This document shows positions 53,443 through 62,105 of a DNA stretch of 64,000 nt, one piece after another (positions within the stretch are counted from its first letter, which is position 1; each line of letters starts with the position of its first letter). The notes beneath the pieces are model-generated. The model was not told the DNA's origin. It made no database searches and saw only the letters and a list, made by a program, of their open reading frames with translations. Source of the stretch: JBOGNO01 sp050747245 (GTDB lineage: Bacteria; Acidobacteriota; Terriglobia; Acidiferrales; UBA7541); NCBI GenBank assembly GCA_050747245.1, contig JBOGNO010000017.1:1-64000 (forward strand). The letters run 5' to 3'. The position numbers and the translations under genes are program-made.

Positions 53443-53532
53443 CTATCGCAAGTTTGCGTACTCTGCTCGGGCCTGCTTGAGGATGGGGATGTCGGGGTCG
53501 GCGTCTTTCCAGAGCGCGAAGAGGACGGTTCG
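53443..53532 (-). pseudogene. Orphan C-terminal tail of a kinase/TPR protein
   Basis: The minus strand encodes RTVLFALWKDADPDIPILKQ and then a few residues to ARAEYANLR and a stop. From memory of the family this is the characteristic end of acidobacterial TPR/kinase proteins, not the end of the adjacent kinase, which stops with VRRVGLPQ 20 bases earlier in transcription order. No start codon or upstream domain in this frame is credible. A second, shorter fragment of the same tail lies at 59355-59384. Confidence 0.55.
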
Positions 53533-53552
53533 GATGGCCGGTTCGAGACCTG

Positions 53553-56042
53553 CTACTGCGGCAGCCCCACCCTCCGCACCAAGTCGGCAAATCGAGGGTC
53601 GGAACGCAGGGAGTCGAGTTGGAAGTCTGTCTTCAAGCCCAGCAGAAACCAATCGCGCTCTTGATAAGCGGTGTTGAGCCACCGGAAAGCCTGACTTTTG
53701 TCGCCCAAGTCGGCATGGAGCTGAGCAATACCGTAGGCGGACTGGTAACCGGTTTTGCGTTGCGCCTCTCGGGCTTCAATGCTTTTGGTGAGAGCGCCCT
53801 TCCAACCCGCTGCACGGAATCCTTGTTCCAAGGCAGATGCGAATTCAGATTCGTTTCGGTCGCCGGAAAGCTGGCCATAGGTCTTCCATTCTTCGATGAC
53901 CTGCGGGTACAGGCGCTTCCCCCAATAAGCGTTGGCTAAACAACTGTGCGCTGCGGCGAATGTCGGGTTCTCATTTGCTACCTCCTTGCAGACGGCAATG
54001 GCCTCGTCGTAGCGTCGCGCGAAGATGTGAACGTATCCGACCCCCTCGCTGATGATCGGTGTCAGCGGATCGAGCTGGTGAGCACGATCGATTTCAGCAA
54101 GGGCCTCCTGCTCCCTGCCACCAATCCTGGCAAGATCAAACGCGTACCGCCCGTGGGCCATGGCATCGTTGGGATCGAGTTCGAAAGCCCTCTTATACTC
54201 AGCCTCTCCTCCGGCAAAATCCCAGTCGTTCCGCATCTCGTTGACGCCCAGAACGGCATAGGGATGGGCCAAGGTCGGGTCTAACTCCAGCGCCCTCCGG
54301 GCGGCGGCATTCGATTTCGGAAAGTCTTCGGTGGGAGTGCCGCCATAGGCAGGCAACACGCTATAAGCATCGGCCAGACCCGAATATGCCAAAGCGTAGC
54401 CGGGGTCTTTGACGATGGCTTGATTGAAATAAGAGATTGCAGTGGCAACGTCCGAAGGGGTTCGTCTGTTCCACGAGTAGCGCCCCTTCAAATACAGCTC
54501 ATAGGCTCCTGGATTCTGTGTGCCCTGCCTGGTGACTTGCTGCTTTTCTGAGCTGCTGAGCTTGGAACGCAACTTCTCCGCGAGGTCACCCGCAATCTGC
54601 TGCTCGAGCGAGATGATGTCTGCGCTCTTGCCGCTGTAGTGCTGCCCCCAGATTTCGGTGTTGTCCCGAACATCGGTCAGCTCGGCACTCACTTCGATGC
54701 TGTCGCCCCGCGGCGTGACGCGCCCACTCACCAGCGCGGACACGCCTAAATCATTGCCGACCTTCTGCGCATCCACATCCTTTCCTTTATAGCGGAAGAC
54801 CGAGTTGCGCGACTTCACCTTCAGCTCGGGCACATGGGTGAGGCTGGCAATCAAAGATTCGGTGATGCCGTCGCTCAGGTACTCCGCATTCGCATCGCCA
54901 CTCACGTTGGTGAAGGGCAGCACGGCAATGGAATCAATCTGGGCTGTCCTGCCAAATCGCAGATACCAAGTACCGACTGCCACCAGTCCGATGACTGCGA
55001 AACAGGCAGCTAGGACGAACCAGAGCTTGCGAACCTTGAGGGTCTGGTCGGCTTGAGGAATTTTGCCGGGGCGCACCGCGGCAGAGAGATCCTTCGTCCG
55101 CCCAGGCGGACTCTGGATGACACCGCTTTCTCCTGCCGGCGCCAGGATTCGGGCGGCTTCAGTGTCGCGTTTCAGCCGCTGCAAAGCCGTGCGAACTTCC
55201 GCGGCGCTCTGGTAGCGCAGATTGCGGTCTTTCTCCAAAGCCCTGCTGAGGAGCGCTTCGAGCTCGGGAGGAATGTCAGGATTCAGCCGCACCGGAGCAA
55301 CCGGCGTGCGATTCAGGATGGCTTCGGTAACCACGGCCGAACTTTCTCCGCGGAAGGGCAGCGCGCCGGTGGCCATCTCATAGAGGACAACACCGAACGA
55401 AAACAAATCGGTGCGGGCGTCCAATTCCATGGCCCGTACTTGCTCCGGAGACATGTAGGCCACCGTGCCCACCGCCGTGCCAGGGCTGGTCAAATGGTCT
55501 TCGTTAATTTCTGCCTGCGCATCCGCGGTGAGGGTCAAACCGGCATCCCGCTTCGCGGGCATTTTGGCTAATCCGAAATCGAGAAGCTTGGCGTGGCCAC
55601 GCCTGGTGATGAAGATGTTGCCAGGTTTCAGGTCGCGGTGAACGATTCCCTCGGCGTGGGCGGCTTCGAGGGCGTCGGCGATTTGAATCGCAAAGTCGAG
55701 AGCTTCTTCGAGTGGCAGCGGTTTTCCGGCGATGCGGTGCTTAAGGGTTTGGCCCTTCATCAACTCCATGGCGAGGAACGGCCGGCCTTTGTCCTCGCCA
55801 ATTTCATAGAGGGTGCAGATGTTGGGATGGTTCAAAGCGGAAGCGGCGCGGGCTTCGCGCTGGAAACGTTCCAGAGCCTGGGGATCGCGGGCGAATGCAT
55901 GGGGAAGGAATTTCAGCGCGACGTGGCGGCCGAGCGTCAAATCCTCAGCTTCATACACCACGCCCATGCCGCCGCCACCGAGCTTTTCCACTATGCGGTA
56001 GTGCGAGATGGTCTGGCCGATTAGAGACGCGGAGTCCGCCAT
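53553..56042 (-). CDS. Membrane Ser/Thr protein kinase with TolB/FlgO-like and TPR domains
   Basis: This 829-residue protein has a PknB-type kinase domain at about 16-275 with the Gly loop LGGGGMGVVYEAED, Lys in VALKFLP, HRDLKPGN and DFGLAK, so it should be active. A linker (about 280-330) carries an in-frame dispersed repeat, and one membrane helix lies at about 334-352. The outer part has a FlgO/TolB-N-like domain (about 365-470, IAVLPFTNVSGDANAEYLSDG) and TPRs (about 500-800). A periplasmic sensor arm feeding a cytoplasmic kinase is likely. The ATG follows a -10 box by 9 bases, with no Shine-Dalgarno site. Two paralogues lie upstream. Confidence 0.9.
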   Translation of the reverse strand: MADSASLIGQTISHYRIVEKLGGGGMGVVYEAEDLTLGRHVALKFLPHAFARDPQALERFQREARAASALNHPNICTLYEIGEDKGRPFLAMELMKGQTLKHRIAGKPLPLEEALDFAIQIADALEAAHAEGIVHRDLKPGNIFITRRGHAKLLDFGLAKMPAKRDAGLTLTADAQAEINEDHLTSPGTAVGTVAYMSPEQVRAMELDARTDLFSFGVVLYEMATGALPFRGESSAVVTEAILNRTPVAPVRLNPDIPPELEALLSRALEKDRNLRYQSAAEVRTALQRLKRDTEAARILAPAGESGVIQSPPGRTKDLSAAVRPGKIPQADQTLKVRKLWFVLAACFAVIGLVAVGTWYLRFGRTAQIDSIAVLPFTNVSGDANAEYLSDGITESLIASLTHVPELKVKSRNSVFRYKGKDVDAQKVGNDLGVSALVSGRVTPRGDSIEVSAELTDVRDNTEIWGQHYSGKSADIISLEQQIAGDLAEKLRSKLSSSEKQQVTRQGTQNPGAYELYLKGRYSWNRRTPSDVATAISYFNQAIVKDPGYALAYSGLADAYSVLPAYGGTPTEDFPKSNAAARRALELDPTLAHPYAVLGVNEMRNDWDFAGGEAEYKRAFELDPNDAMAHGRYAFDLARIGGREQEALAEIDRAHQLDPLTPIISEGVGYVHIFARRYDEAIAVCKEVANENPTFAAAHSCLANAYWGKRLYPQVIEEWKTYGQLSGDRNESEFASALEQGFRAAGWKGALTKSIEAREAQRKTGYQSAYGIAQLHADLGDKSQAFRWLNTAYQERDWFLLGLKTDFQLDSLRSDPRFADLVRRVGLPQ
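55083..55124. repeat. Dispersed repeat inside kinase coding sequence, copy 2
   Basis: This 42-base segment matches the intergenic copy at 56115-56156 at 38 of 42 positions, including the central palindrome TCCGCCCAGGCGGA. Inside the gene it encodes part of VIQSPPGRTKDLSA in the linker between the kinase domain and the membrane helix (about residues 307-320). Confidence 0.75.
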
Positions 56043-56051
56043 GCGGCGGTC

Positions 56052-56080
56052 ATATTAGGATGCGCTCGGAGTCAAGTCAA
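56052..56080 (-). promoter_or_regulatory. Kinase 1 promoter, TTGACT-N17-TAATAT, leaderless
   Basis: The -35 is at 56075-56080 and the -10 at 56052-56057, and 9 bases separate the -10 from the ATG. Transcription should start within a few bases of the start codon. Confidence 0.8.
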
Positions 56081-56114
56081 CGCGACGGGCGCGGCAGAGA
56101 GACGAAGAATACTA

Positions 56115-56156
56115 AGAGAGATTCTTCGTCCGCCCAGGCGGACTCAGAATGACAAC
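56115..56156. repeat. Dispersed AGAGAGATTCTTCG...GAATGACAAC repeat, copy 3
   Basis: The central palindrome is TCCGCC/GGCGGA. It lies upstream of the kinase 1 promoter and is the closest relative of the copy inside that kinase. Confidence 0.75.
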
Positions 56157-56204
56157 GATTTTATCGGCGGCGATCAGGGCGATTGTCCCCGCGACATCAA
56201 CGGA

Positions 56205-56226
56205 GCCCGCCACACTACTGGCGGGC
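56205..56226. repeat. 7-bp hairpin
   Basis: GCCCGCC and GGCGGGC pair across 8 bases, 175 bases downstream of the SnoaL-like gene end. There is no T-run. Confidence 0.4.
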
Positions 56227-56400
56227 AAACCCGGCAGCACGCGGCGGGTCTGCGACTTCGGACCGCAACAGCAGACGGGATGCAAACGGCGCGCGCCGAT
56301 GGAAGGATCGCGATGGACACCATCGTGATGCTCTGAGGCGCACATCGGGGCTCGGAATGAAAGCGGTCGCTTCAGCGAGTTAGAGAGAAATCGTGAAGGA

Positions 56401-56859
56401 CTATTTCGCGGGCCGGGTGGCGGGGGCGGCCATGCCGCCAATGATTTGCCATCCGCCGGCGGTCCTTATCCAGGTATGGGTGACTCTGATTGTTGATGGC
56501 TCGCCACGGCCGTCCTTGTCCACCCAGAGGGAGGTGAGCCAGTAGTGAGTGACGACTATATTTTCGGTAGCCTGGCTGGCGGCCGGCTCCAATGTATAGG
56601 ACTTGAGCTGAAGACCCTTGGACTTATAGGCGGTGATCCAATCGGTGATGTGATCCTTGCGAACGGGCTGGGCGCCTGCGAAACTCCAGCCGACAAAATT
56701 CGGGTGCCACAACTCCATATACTTCTCCAGGTCCATGGAGCTGACGTAGGTCCAATAGGCGTGCTCCAACTTCCAGACAGCTTGCTCATCGGCAGACTGC
56801 TGTGCAAAACATGTGAGGGCAGCCAGCAGGACCGCGACCAGGACTATCGTGGGCCTCAT
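56401..56859 (-). CDS. Exported NTF2/SnoaL-like protein
   Basis: This 152-residue protein has a signal peptide (about 1-19, ending LTCFAQ) and a SnoaL/NTF2-like fold: an N-terminal helix VWKLEHAYWTYVSSMDLEKYMELWHPNF, then strands WLTSLWVDKDGRGEPS and VTHTWIRTAGGWQIIGG at the end. The DUF4440-type subfamily is common; its members bind small ligands or have no known activity. Its ATG is preceded by AAAAGGAG, unlike the kinase genes around it, so it is probably translated from the same message as the upstream kinase (48 bases apart). Confidence 0.8.
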   Translation of the reverse strand: MRPTIVLVAVLLAALTCFAQQSADEQAVWKLEHAYWTYVSSMDLEKYMELWHPNFVGWSFAGAQPVRKDHITDWITAYKSKGLQLKSYTLEPAASQATENIVVTHYWLTSLWVDKDGRGEPSTIRVTHTWIRTAGGWQIIGGMAAPATRPAK

Positions 56860-56906
56860 GTGGTCTCCTTTTATGCGGCTCGATTCTGCGCAATCAGCCG
56901 AGAGAA

Positions 56907-59282
56907 CTATTCGGATGGCAGGCCTAGCTTGCGCAACAGGGCCTGGAAGCGCGGAAACGGGCGCAGTCTATTAAAGCTCGGCTCGCATGACAAAATGATT
57001 AATATCCCCAACCTCAACTCCTCGGCCTTTTCGAGCCACTGGATGGCCACTTCGTGTTCTCCCAGTTCGCAGCGGACCAGGGCCAGAAAGTAGGTGAGGC
57101 TAGGCTCACTCGAAAGTTGCTCCTCAAGTTGGCTCGCGATCGCTAAAGCGCGGTCACGCTCTCCAGCGCGCGCATAAATAGTTCCCAGAATGCCCTGAGC
57201 AACGTATTTGCTCCGGTCCAGGTTGGAAATTCTTTCCCACGCTTCGATCGCCACCTTGCAGCGCTCTGGAGTGTTCGTGCAATAAACCAAGATGCGGAGG
57301 ACGTAGTAGTCGTTGGGGTGAACCGCGAGAGTGGATTTGAGTTGCTCCCAGGCCTCGTCATGCCTGCCGAGGCAGTGCAGGATCCACGCAACATGGGCCT
57401 GAAACAAGGGTGTCAGGGGATCCAACTCAGCCGCTTTGCGAACGGCTGCAAGAGCCTCCTCGGATCTCCGGGCGGAGTTCAGTGCGATGGCCAAGCCATG
57501 ATGCGCGATGGCGAGGTCCGGTTTGAGCCGGACGGCTTCCTGCGCCTCGCTAATGCCGCGCGCGAGGTTGCGCTCCGCCTGCAGGGCGTGCAAGGACAAT
57601 GCAACGTGCGCTTCCGCGACAGTCGGATCCAACTGAATCGCCTTATTTGCAATCGCCTTGGCCTTGGGCCAGGCCTCCGTGCCGCGAATGAATCCATAGA
57701 AGCCCATCATGGTGAGCGAATAAGCAAGGACTGCAAAGCTGGGCGCATGGCCGGGGTCAAGGGCGATGGCTTGCTGGAAGAGCTCGAGGCTATTGCGAAG
57801 TCCCTCTTCGGTCCACAGCTGGGCTTGATGGGCGCCTTGCAAGTAGAGGCGGTAGGCTTCGGGGTTAACGGTGGATCGTTTCACTGCGACCGGTGCAGGC
57901 TGGCCGCCCAGGCGCTGCTGCAAGCGCGCGGCAATTTCGCGCGCGATCTCTTCCTGCACTTCGAGGAGGTCGGCCATTTTGCGATTGTAGGAATCGCCCC
58001 AAAGCTGGTCCTGACGGAGGACGTCCACCAGCTCGGCCTTCACGATGAGCGTGTCTTTGTGTTGCAGAACGCGGCCGCTGACCACGGCGCGAACGCCAAG
58101 CTCGGTGGCGGCGGTGAAGGCGTCCACACCCTTGCCCTTGTAACGGAACACCACGCCACGCGGAACAACACGCATTTTGGGCAGCCGCGAGAGGTCATTG
58201 ATGATGGTTTCGGTAAGGCCGTCGCTGAGATATTCGTTGTCTGGATCGCCGCTGGCGTTTTCAAACGGCAGAACCGCGAGCGAGTCAATGGTCTTGCCGG
58301 CTTTGGGTGGTCGCGGCGTGACGGCGGGGGACGAAGCGCTCGAGCGCGCGGCCACGCGTCCTGAGCCGGAGTCGCGCTCCGCAGATGCGACCGGAGCGCC
58401 CAAATCGCGCTTCAAGCGCTTGAGATCGGCGCGCACTTCGGAGGCGCTCTGGTAGCGGAAATCGCAATCTTTTTCGAGCAGCTTGGCAATGATTTCTTCG
58501 AGCTTGAGCGGCAGGTGGCGCTGCAACTTTGTGACGGGAACGGGTTCGCGATTGAGGATGGCGTCGAAGACGACTGCGGAAGTATCTCCGGCGAAAGCCT
58601 GCTGGTGCGTGGCCAATTCGTAGAGGACAGCGCCCAAGCTGAAGAGGTCGCTGCGGGCGCCGAGTTCCTGGCCGCGCGCCTGTTCCGGCGACATATACGC
58701 GATGGTGCCCAGCGCTGTGCCGGGACTAGTGAGATGCTCAGGGACTTCGTCGTGCGCGCTTCGTGTCGGCTCTTCATGGTGCGCCGTTTTTGGCGGAGCG
58801 ACCTTGGCCAAACCGAAGTCCAGAATCTTTGCGTGCCCACGCGCGGTGACAAAAATGTTCGCGGGCTTGATGTCACGGTGGACAATGCCTTTGGAGTGGG
58901 CCGCATCGAGGGCGTCTGCTATTTCGACGGCGAGATCCAGCAGACGTTGCAGCTCCATGGGCTGATCCCTGTTGAGCTGGCGGAGAGTCTGGCCTTCGAG
59001 ACATTCCATGGCGATGAAGGCTCGCCCATTTTCTTCGCCGATATCGTGAACGGTGCAGATGTTCGGGTGGTTGAGCGCCGATGCCGCTTGCGCTTCTCTC
59101 TCGAATCGCGCCAGCGCCTGCGGATCTCTTGCGACGTCATCCGGGAGGAATTTCAGGGCGACATTGCGGTGCAGACGCGTGTCCTCGGCTCGATACACCA
59201 CGCCCATGCCGCCGCCACCGAGCTTTTCGATAATGCGGTAGTGCAAGATGGTCTGTCCGATCAGAGAGCGGGAATCCGGCAT
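56907..59282 (-). CDS. Ser/Thr protein kinase with FlgO-like and TPR domains (no membrane helix)
   Basis: This 791-residue paralogue of the neighbouring kinases has its kinase domain at about 16-270, with Gly loop LGGGGMGVVYRAED, VALKFLP, HRDIKPAN and DFGLAK. A Ser/Pro-rich linker leads to the FlgO/TolB-N-like domain (about 315-430, LAVLPFENASGDPDNEYLSDG) and TPR units (about 470-760). Unlike the kinase at 53.5 kb it has no hydrophobic segment between the kinase and FlgO-like parts, so it should be cytoplasmic. The promoter TTGACT-N17-TAAGAT ends 9 bases before the ATG. The SnoaL-like gene follows by 48 bases. Confidence 0.9.
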   Translation of the reverse strand: MPDSRSLIGQTILHYRIIEKLGGGGMGVVYRAEDTRLHRNVALKFLPDDVARDPQALARFEREAQAASALNHPNICTVHDIGEENGRAFIAMECLEGQTLRQLNRDQPMELQRLLDLAVEIADALDAAHSKGIVHRDIKPANIFVTARGHAKILDFGLAKVAPPKTAHHEEPTRSAHDEVPEHLTSPGTALGTIAYMSPEQARGQELGARSDLFSLGAVLYELATHQQAFAGDTSAVVFDAILNREPVPVTKLQRHLPLKLEEIIAKLLEKDCDFRYQSASEVRADLKRLKRDLGAPVASAERDSGSGRVAARSSASSPAVTPRPPKAGKTIDSLAVLPFENASGDPDNEYLSDGLTETIINDLSRLPKMRVVPRGVVFRYKGKGVDAFTAATELGVRAVVSGRVLQHKDTLIVKAELVDVLRQDQLWGDSYNRKMADLLEVQEEIAREIAARLQQRLGGQPAPVAVKRSTVNPEAYRLYLQGAHQAQLWTEEGLRNSLELFQQAIALDPGHAPSFAVLAYSLTMMGFYGFIRGTEAWPKAKAIANKAIQLDPTVAEAHVALSLHALQAERNLARGISEAQEAVRLKPDLAIAHHGLAIALNSARRSEEALAAVRKAAELDPLTPLFQAHVAWILHCLGRHDEAWEQLKSTLAVHPNDYYVLRILVYCTNTPERCKVAIEAWERISNLDRSKYVAQGILGTIYARAGERDRALAIASQLEEQLSSEPSLTYFLALVRCELGEHEVAIQWLEKAEELRLGILIILSCEPSFNRLRPFPRFQALLRKLGLPSE

Positions 59283-59291
59283 GAGCGGCTA

Positions 59292-59320
59292 ATCTTAGGA
59301 CGCAGTCGGAAGCAAGTCAA
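59292..59320 (-). promoter_or_regulatory. Kinase 2 promoter, TTGACT-N17-TAAGAT, leaderless
   Basis: The -35 is at 59315-59320 and the -10 at 59292-59297, with exactly 9 bases to the ATG and no ribosome-binding site. Same geometry as the promoters of the other two kinase genes. Confidence 0.8.
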
Positions 59321-59354
59321 CGAAGCGCGGCGAATTCGGATTTGACCGCGCAGA

Positions 59355-59384
59355 GATGGGGATATCGGGGCCGGCGTCTTTCCA
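59355..59384 (-). pseudogene. Short fragment of a kinase/TPR tail
   Basis: The minus strand encodes WKDAGPDIPI, nearly identical to WKDADPDIPI at 53443-53532. The frame is not preceded by a domain and is followed by unrelated codons. It lies between the ends of kinase 3 and the promoter of kinase 2. Confidence 0.4.
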
Positions 59385-59439
59385 GGAATTCCGAAACGAC
59401 CTTGATCCGAGCGGCACCCGTACGAATCGCCGGCAAAGT

Positions 59440-61689
59440 TCAGGCCTCTTTCATGAGGGCCTGGAAGCGCGGATGGCTGTGCACGGCCTCGAGGTCAGAA
59501 TCCTTCAATGCCCACTGCCGATACCAGTGTCCCTTGGAAGGGGCCATCGCCTTTTCTAGGCAGTCAAGCGCCTCGTCAGTGCTCCCGAGCTTGGCGAAGA
59601 CACAGGCGGAGTTGTAAAGGATCGAAGGCTCCTCCGAATCAATCGCCAGAGCGCGCCGCACCCATTCCAGCGCGCGTTCACGTTCTCCCAAGTCGGCGAG
59701 ATTACCGGCGCCGAGATAGACGGCCCGCGCGTCATCGGGATGGAGCTCCAGGTGCTTTTCCGCCATCTGTAACGCGCGCCGCGAGGCCACCAGGGCTTCG
59801 GCTTTGCGACCCAAGCCACGATACGCCGTGCCGAGAAGTGTGGGCGCCTGATAGTCCTGCGGCTTGACGATGCAAGCCTGCTCGAATAGCCGGGCTGCTT
59901 TCTCCATGTCCCCCTGCTGAAAATTAGCGCGCGCATAGAAGTAGTAGGCTTCGAACAGTTTCGGATCCAGGCGGATGGCGATTTCAAATTCCTTCTCGGC
60001 TTCCTCGAACAGCTTGCTCAAGGAGACAGCCAGGCCACGCGAGGCGTGGGCTTCGCCCGATTCTGGGTCGAGCTCGACGGCCTTTCGACTGGCGCGGTCT
60101 GCCTCGCGAAGGTTGTCGTCGGTCGTGTCCCAATACATATAAAGGAACGAAGAACAGTCGGCGACGCCGGCATATGCGCGCGCATAGCCGGGATCGATCA
60201 CGATGGCGCGGGCAAACATCTGCCGAGCGTACTCGAATCCCTTCCGGCGCAACTGGTGGAAGAACTGCCGTCCGCGCAAGTAATAATCGTAGGCCTGCAC
60301 ATCCGCAGTCGGGGCTTTCTTGATTTCCTGCTTCTCCTTCTCGGTGAGGACGACCTTGAGGGCGTGGGCGATGGCTTGGGCGATCTCGTCCTGGATAGCG
60401 AAAACGTCCTCTAGCTGTCGATCGTAGCGTTCGGCCCAGACCGAATGGCCGGTGCGGGTCGCGATTAATTGGCCGGTGATGCGCAGCCGGTTCCCGGCGC
60501 GGCGGAGGCTGCCTGTGAGCACATAAAGCGCGTGCAGTTCGCCGCCGACCTCCGGCCCAGTGACGGCTTTATCGCGGTAAGCCAGGACGGCTGCCCGCGG
60601 GAAAACCTGCAGCTCTTTGATTTTCGACAGTTCGGTGATGATGTCTTCGGTCATTCCGTCCCTGAAGTATTCATCATCTTTCGTCCCGCTCAGATTTTCG
60701 AAGTAAAGCACCGCCACCGATTTTTCCGCGGCCGCAGCGGCCGTTTGCGCAGGGGCCGCAGCCTGGCCCTTCGATTCCGTCACGCGGCCGGCAGAGTCGC
60801 GGTCGCGCTTCAATCGCTTCAAATCTGTTCTCATCTCCGACGCAGCCTGGTATCGCAGGTCGGGGTCTTTCTCCAGCGCCTTGCTGATCACCAGCTCCAG
60901 CTCCCCGGGCAGTTCCGGATTGAGCCGCGTCGGTGGCTTCGGTGTTCCGTGGAGGATGCCGTCAAAGATTGCTGCCGAAGTGTCGCCGGCGAAGGCCAGT
61001 TTGCCGGTGGCCATCTCGTAAAGGACGGTGCCAAAGGAGAACAAGTCAGTTCGCGCGTCAATGTCTTTCCCCAGGGCCTGCTCGGGAGACATGTAGGCCA
61101 CCGTGCCCATGGATGTGCCCGGGCTGGTCAGATGCTCCGAAGCAATGGTTGCCGTCGCCTGCGCTGTGACTTCCATGCTTTTGGCAACCTGCCCGCGTTT
61201 GGGCGCCATCTTCGCGAGTCCGAAATCGAGGATCTTAGCCTGGCCGCGCTGGGTGACAAAGATGTTCGCGGGCTTGATATCTCGGTGGACGATCCCCCGC
61301 GTATGAGCGGCAGCGAGCGCATCGGCGATTTCAATACCCAGTTCAAGAAGCTGTTCGATCTCCACGGTGCGACCGCTGATCAAGTGCTTCAGGGTCTGGC
61401 CCTCCAACAACTCCATAACAATAAAAGGCCGACCGTCGTGCTCACCTACGTCATAGATGGTGCAGATATTGGGGTGATTGAGTGCAGAGGCGGCGCGAGC
61501 CTCTCGCTGAAATCGTTCGAGCGTCTGGCGGTCCGAGGGAATGCCCTCAGGAAGGAACTTCAGGGCCACGCTCCGGCCGAGCCGCGAGTCTTCGGCCTGG
61601 TAGACCACGCCCATGCCGCCGCCGCCGACTTTTTCGACAATGCGGTAGTGTGAGACGGTTTGGCCGATGAGAGAGCGGGAGTCCGGCAT
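59440..61689 (-). CDS. Ser/Thr protein kinase with FlgO-like and TPR domains (no membrane helix)
   Basis: This 749-residue kinase has its kinase domain at about 16-275, with Gly loop VGGGGMGVVYQAED, VALKFLP, HRDIKPAN and DFGLAK. An Ala/Gln-rich linker follows, then a FlgO/TolB-N-like domain (about 310-420, VAVLYFENLSGTKDDEYFRDG) and TPR units (about 460-735). It lacks a membrane helix and is therefore cytoplasmic. It is the first of the tandem kinase set in transcription order. Its promoter TTGACT-N17-TAAAAT ends 9 bases before the ATG. Substrates unknown; no phosphatase or FHA gene is adjacent. Confidence 0.9.
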   Translation of the reverse strand: MPDSRSLIGQTVSHYRIVEKVGGGGMGVVYQAEDSRLGRSVALKFLPEGIPSDRQTLERFQREARAASALNHPNICTIYDVGEHDGRPFIVMELLEGQTLKHLISGRTVEIEQLLELGIEIADALAAAHTRGIVHRDIKPANIFVTQRGQAKILDFGLAKMAPKRGQVAKSMEVTAQATATIASEHLTSPGTSMGTVAYMSPEQALGKDIDARTDLFSFGTVLYEMATGKLAFAGDTSAAIFDGILHGTPKPPTRLNPELPGELELVISKALEKDPDLRYQAASEMRTDLKRLKRDRDSAGRVTESKGQAAAPAQTAAAAAEKSVAVLYFENLSGTKDDEYFRDGMTEDIITELSKIKELQVFPRAAVLAYRDKAVTGPEVGGELHALYVLTGSLRRAGNRLRITGQLIATRTGHSVWAERYDRQLEDVFAIQDEIAQAIAHALKVVLTEKEKQEIKKAPTADVQAYDYYLRGRQFFHQLRRKGFEYARQMFARAIVIDPGYARAYAGVADCSSFLYMYWDTTDDNLREADRASRKAVELDPESGEAHASRGLAVSLSKLFEEAEKEFEIAIRLDPKLFEAYYFYARANFQQGDMEKAARLFEQACIVKPQDYQAPTLLGTAYRGLGRKAEALVASRRALQMAEKHLELHPDDARAVYLGAGNLADLGERERALEWVRRALAIDSEEPSILYNSACVFAKLGSTDEALDCLEKAMAPSKGHWYRQWALKDSDLEAVHSHPRFQALMKEA

Positions 61690-61698
61690 GAGCCGTTA

Positions 61699-61727
61699 AT
61701 TTTAGGCCGCGGCTGGGGGTAAGTCAA
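61699..61727 (-). promoter_or_regulatory. Kinase 3 promoter, TTGACT-N17-TAAAAT, leaderless
   Basis: The -35 is at 61722-61727 and the -10 at 61699-61704, with 9 bases to the ATG. It repeats the geometry upstream of kinases 1 and 2. Confidence 0.8.
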
Positions 61728-61838
61728 CGAGACGAGGGAAGACAGATTGATGATTGGGGCGGAAATTAAAATGCGGAAGCGTGGCGGGAGATTGGGCGAC
61801 ATGAATCTGGCGCTAAAGAAAAGTGGCGAGGAGTTTCA

Positions 61839-61881
61839 AGAGAGATTCTTCGGGCCGCCAGGCGGCCCTCAGAATGACAAC
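61839..61881. repeat. Dispersed AGAGAGATTCTTCG...GAATGACAAC repeat, copy 4
   Basis: The central palindrome is GGCCGCC/GGCGGCC. It lies between the small unknown gene and the promoter of kinase 3. Confidence 0.7.
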
Positions 61882-61904
61882 CAGAGCGGAAATGCGAAAA
61901 AGCG

Positions 61905-62105
61905 CTAGATTTCGGGATAAAGGTCGAAGAAGGCTTCGAGGGATTGCTTGAGGGCGAGCTCGATTTCTTCCTTGGAGCCTTCGATGAGATGCATGGTGAC
62001 GCGGCCGGTGCGGCCGTTCTTGAGCTTTATGTGAGCGTCTTCGATGGCGTCGAGATCGTCGGCGGGGAAAAGCCTCATGCCATAGACCAGGGCGAGTTTT
62101 GCCAT
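61905..62105 (-). CDS. Small protein of unknown function
   Basis: This 66-residue protein is mixed alpha/beta (MAKLALVYGMRLFPADDLD, then KNGRTGRVTMHLIEGSKEE, then a C-terminal helix). The acidic C-terminal helix ends DLYPEI. The ATG is preceded by AAGGAG. No family recognised; it appears to be a single small gene on the minus strand with no close partner. Confidence 0.6.
   Translation of the reverse strand: MAKLALVYGMRLFPADDLDAIEDAHIKLKNGRTGRVTMHLIEGSKEEIELALKQSLEAFFDLYPEI

Larger units (their letters stand above)
56081..56400. other. Intergenic region between kinase 1 and the SnoaL-like gene
   Basis: About 320 bases without a credible gene. It holds the dispersed repeat at 56115-56156, a hairpin GCCCGCC/GGCGGGC at 56205-56226, and near 56345 a partial repeat end CGGGGCTCGGAATGA. 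Confidence 0.5.

Noticed and set aside
56112..56441. 109-codon minus-strand frame upstream of kinase 1
   Set aside because: It is composed of the dispersed repeat, a hairpin and the antisense end of the SnoaL-like gene; no start signal.
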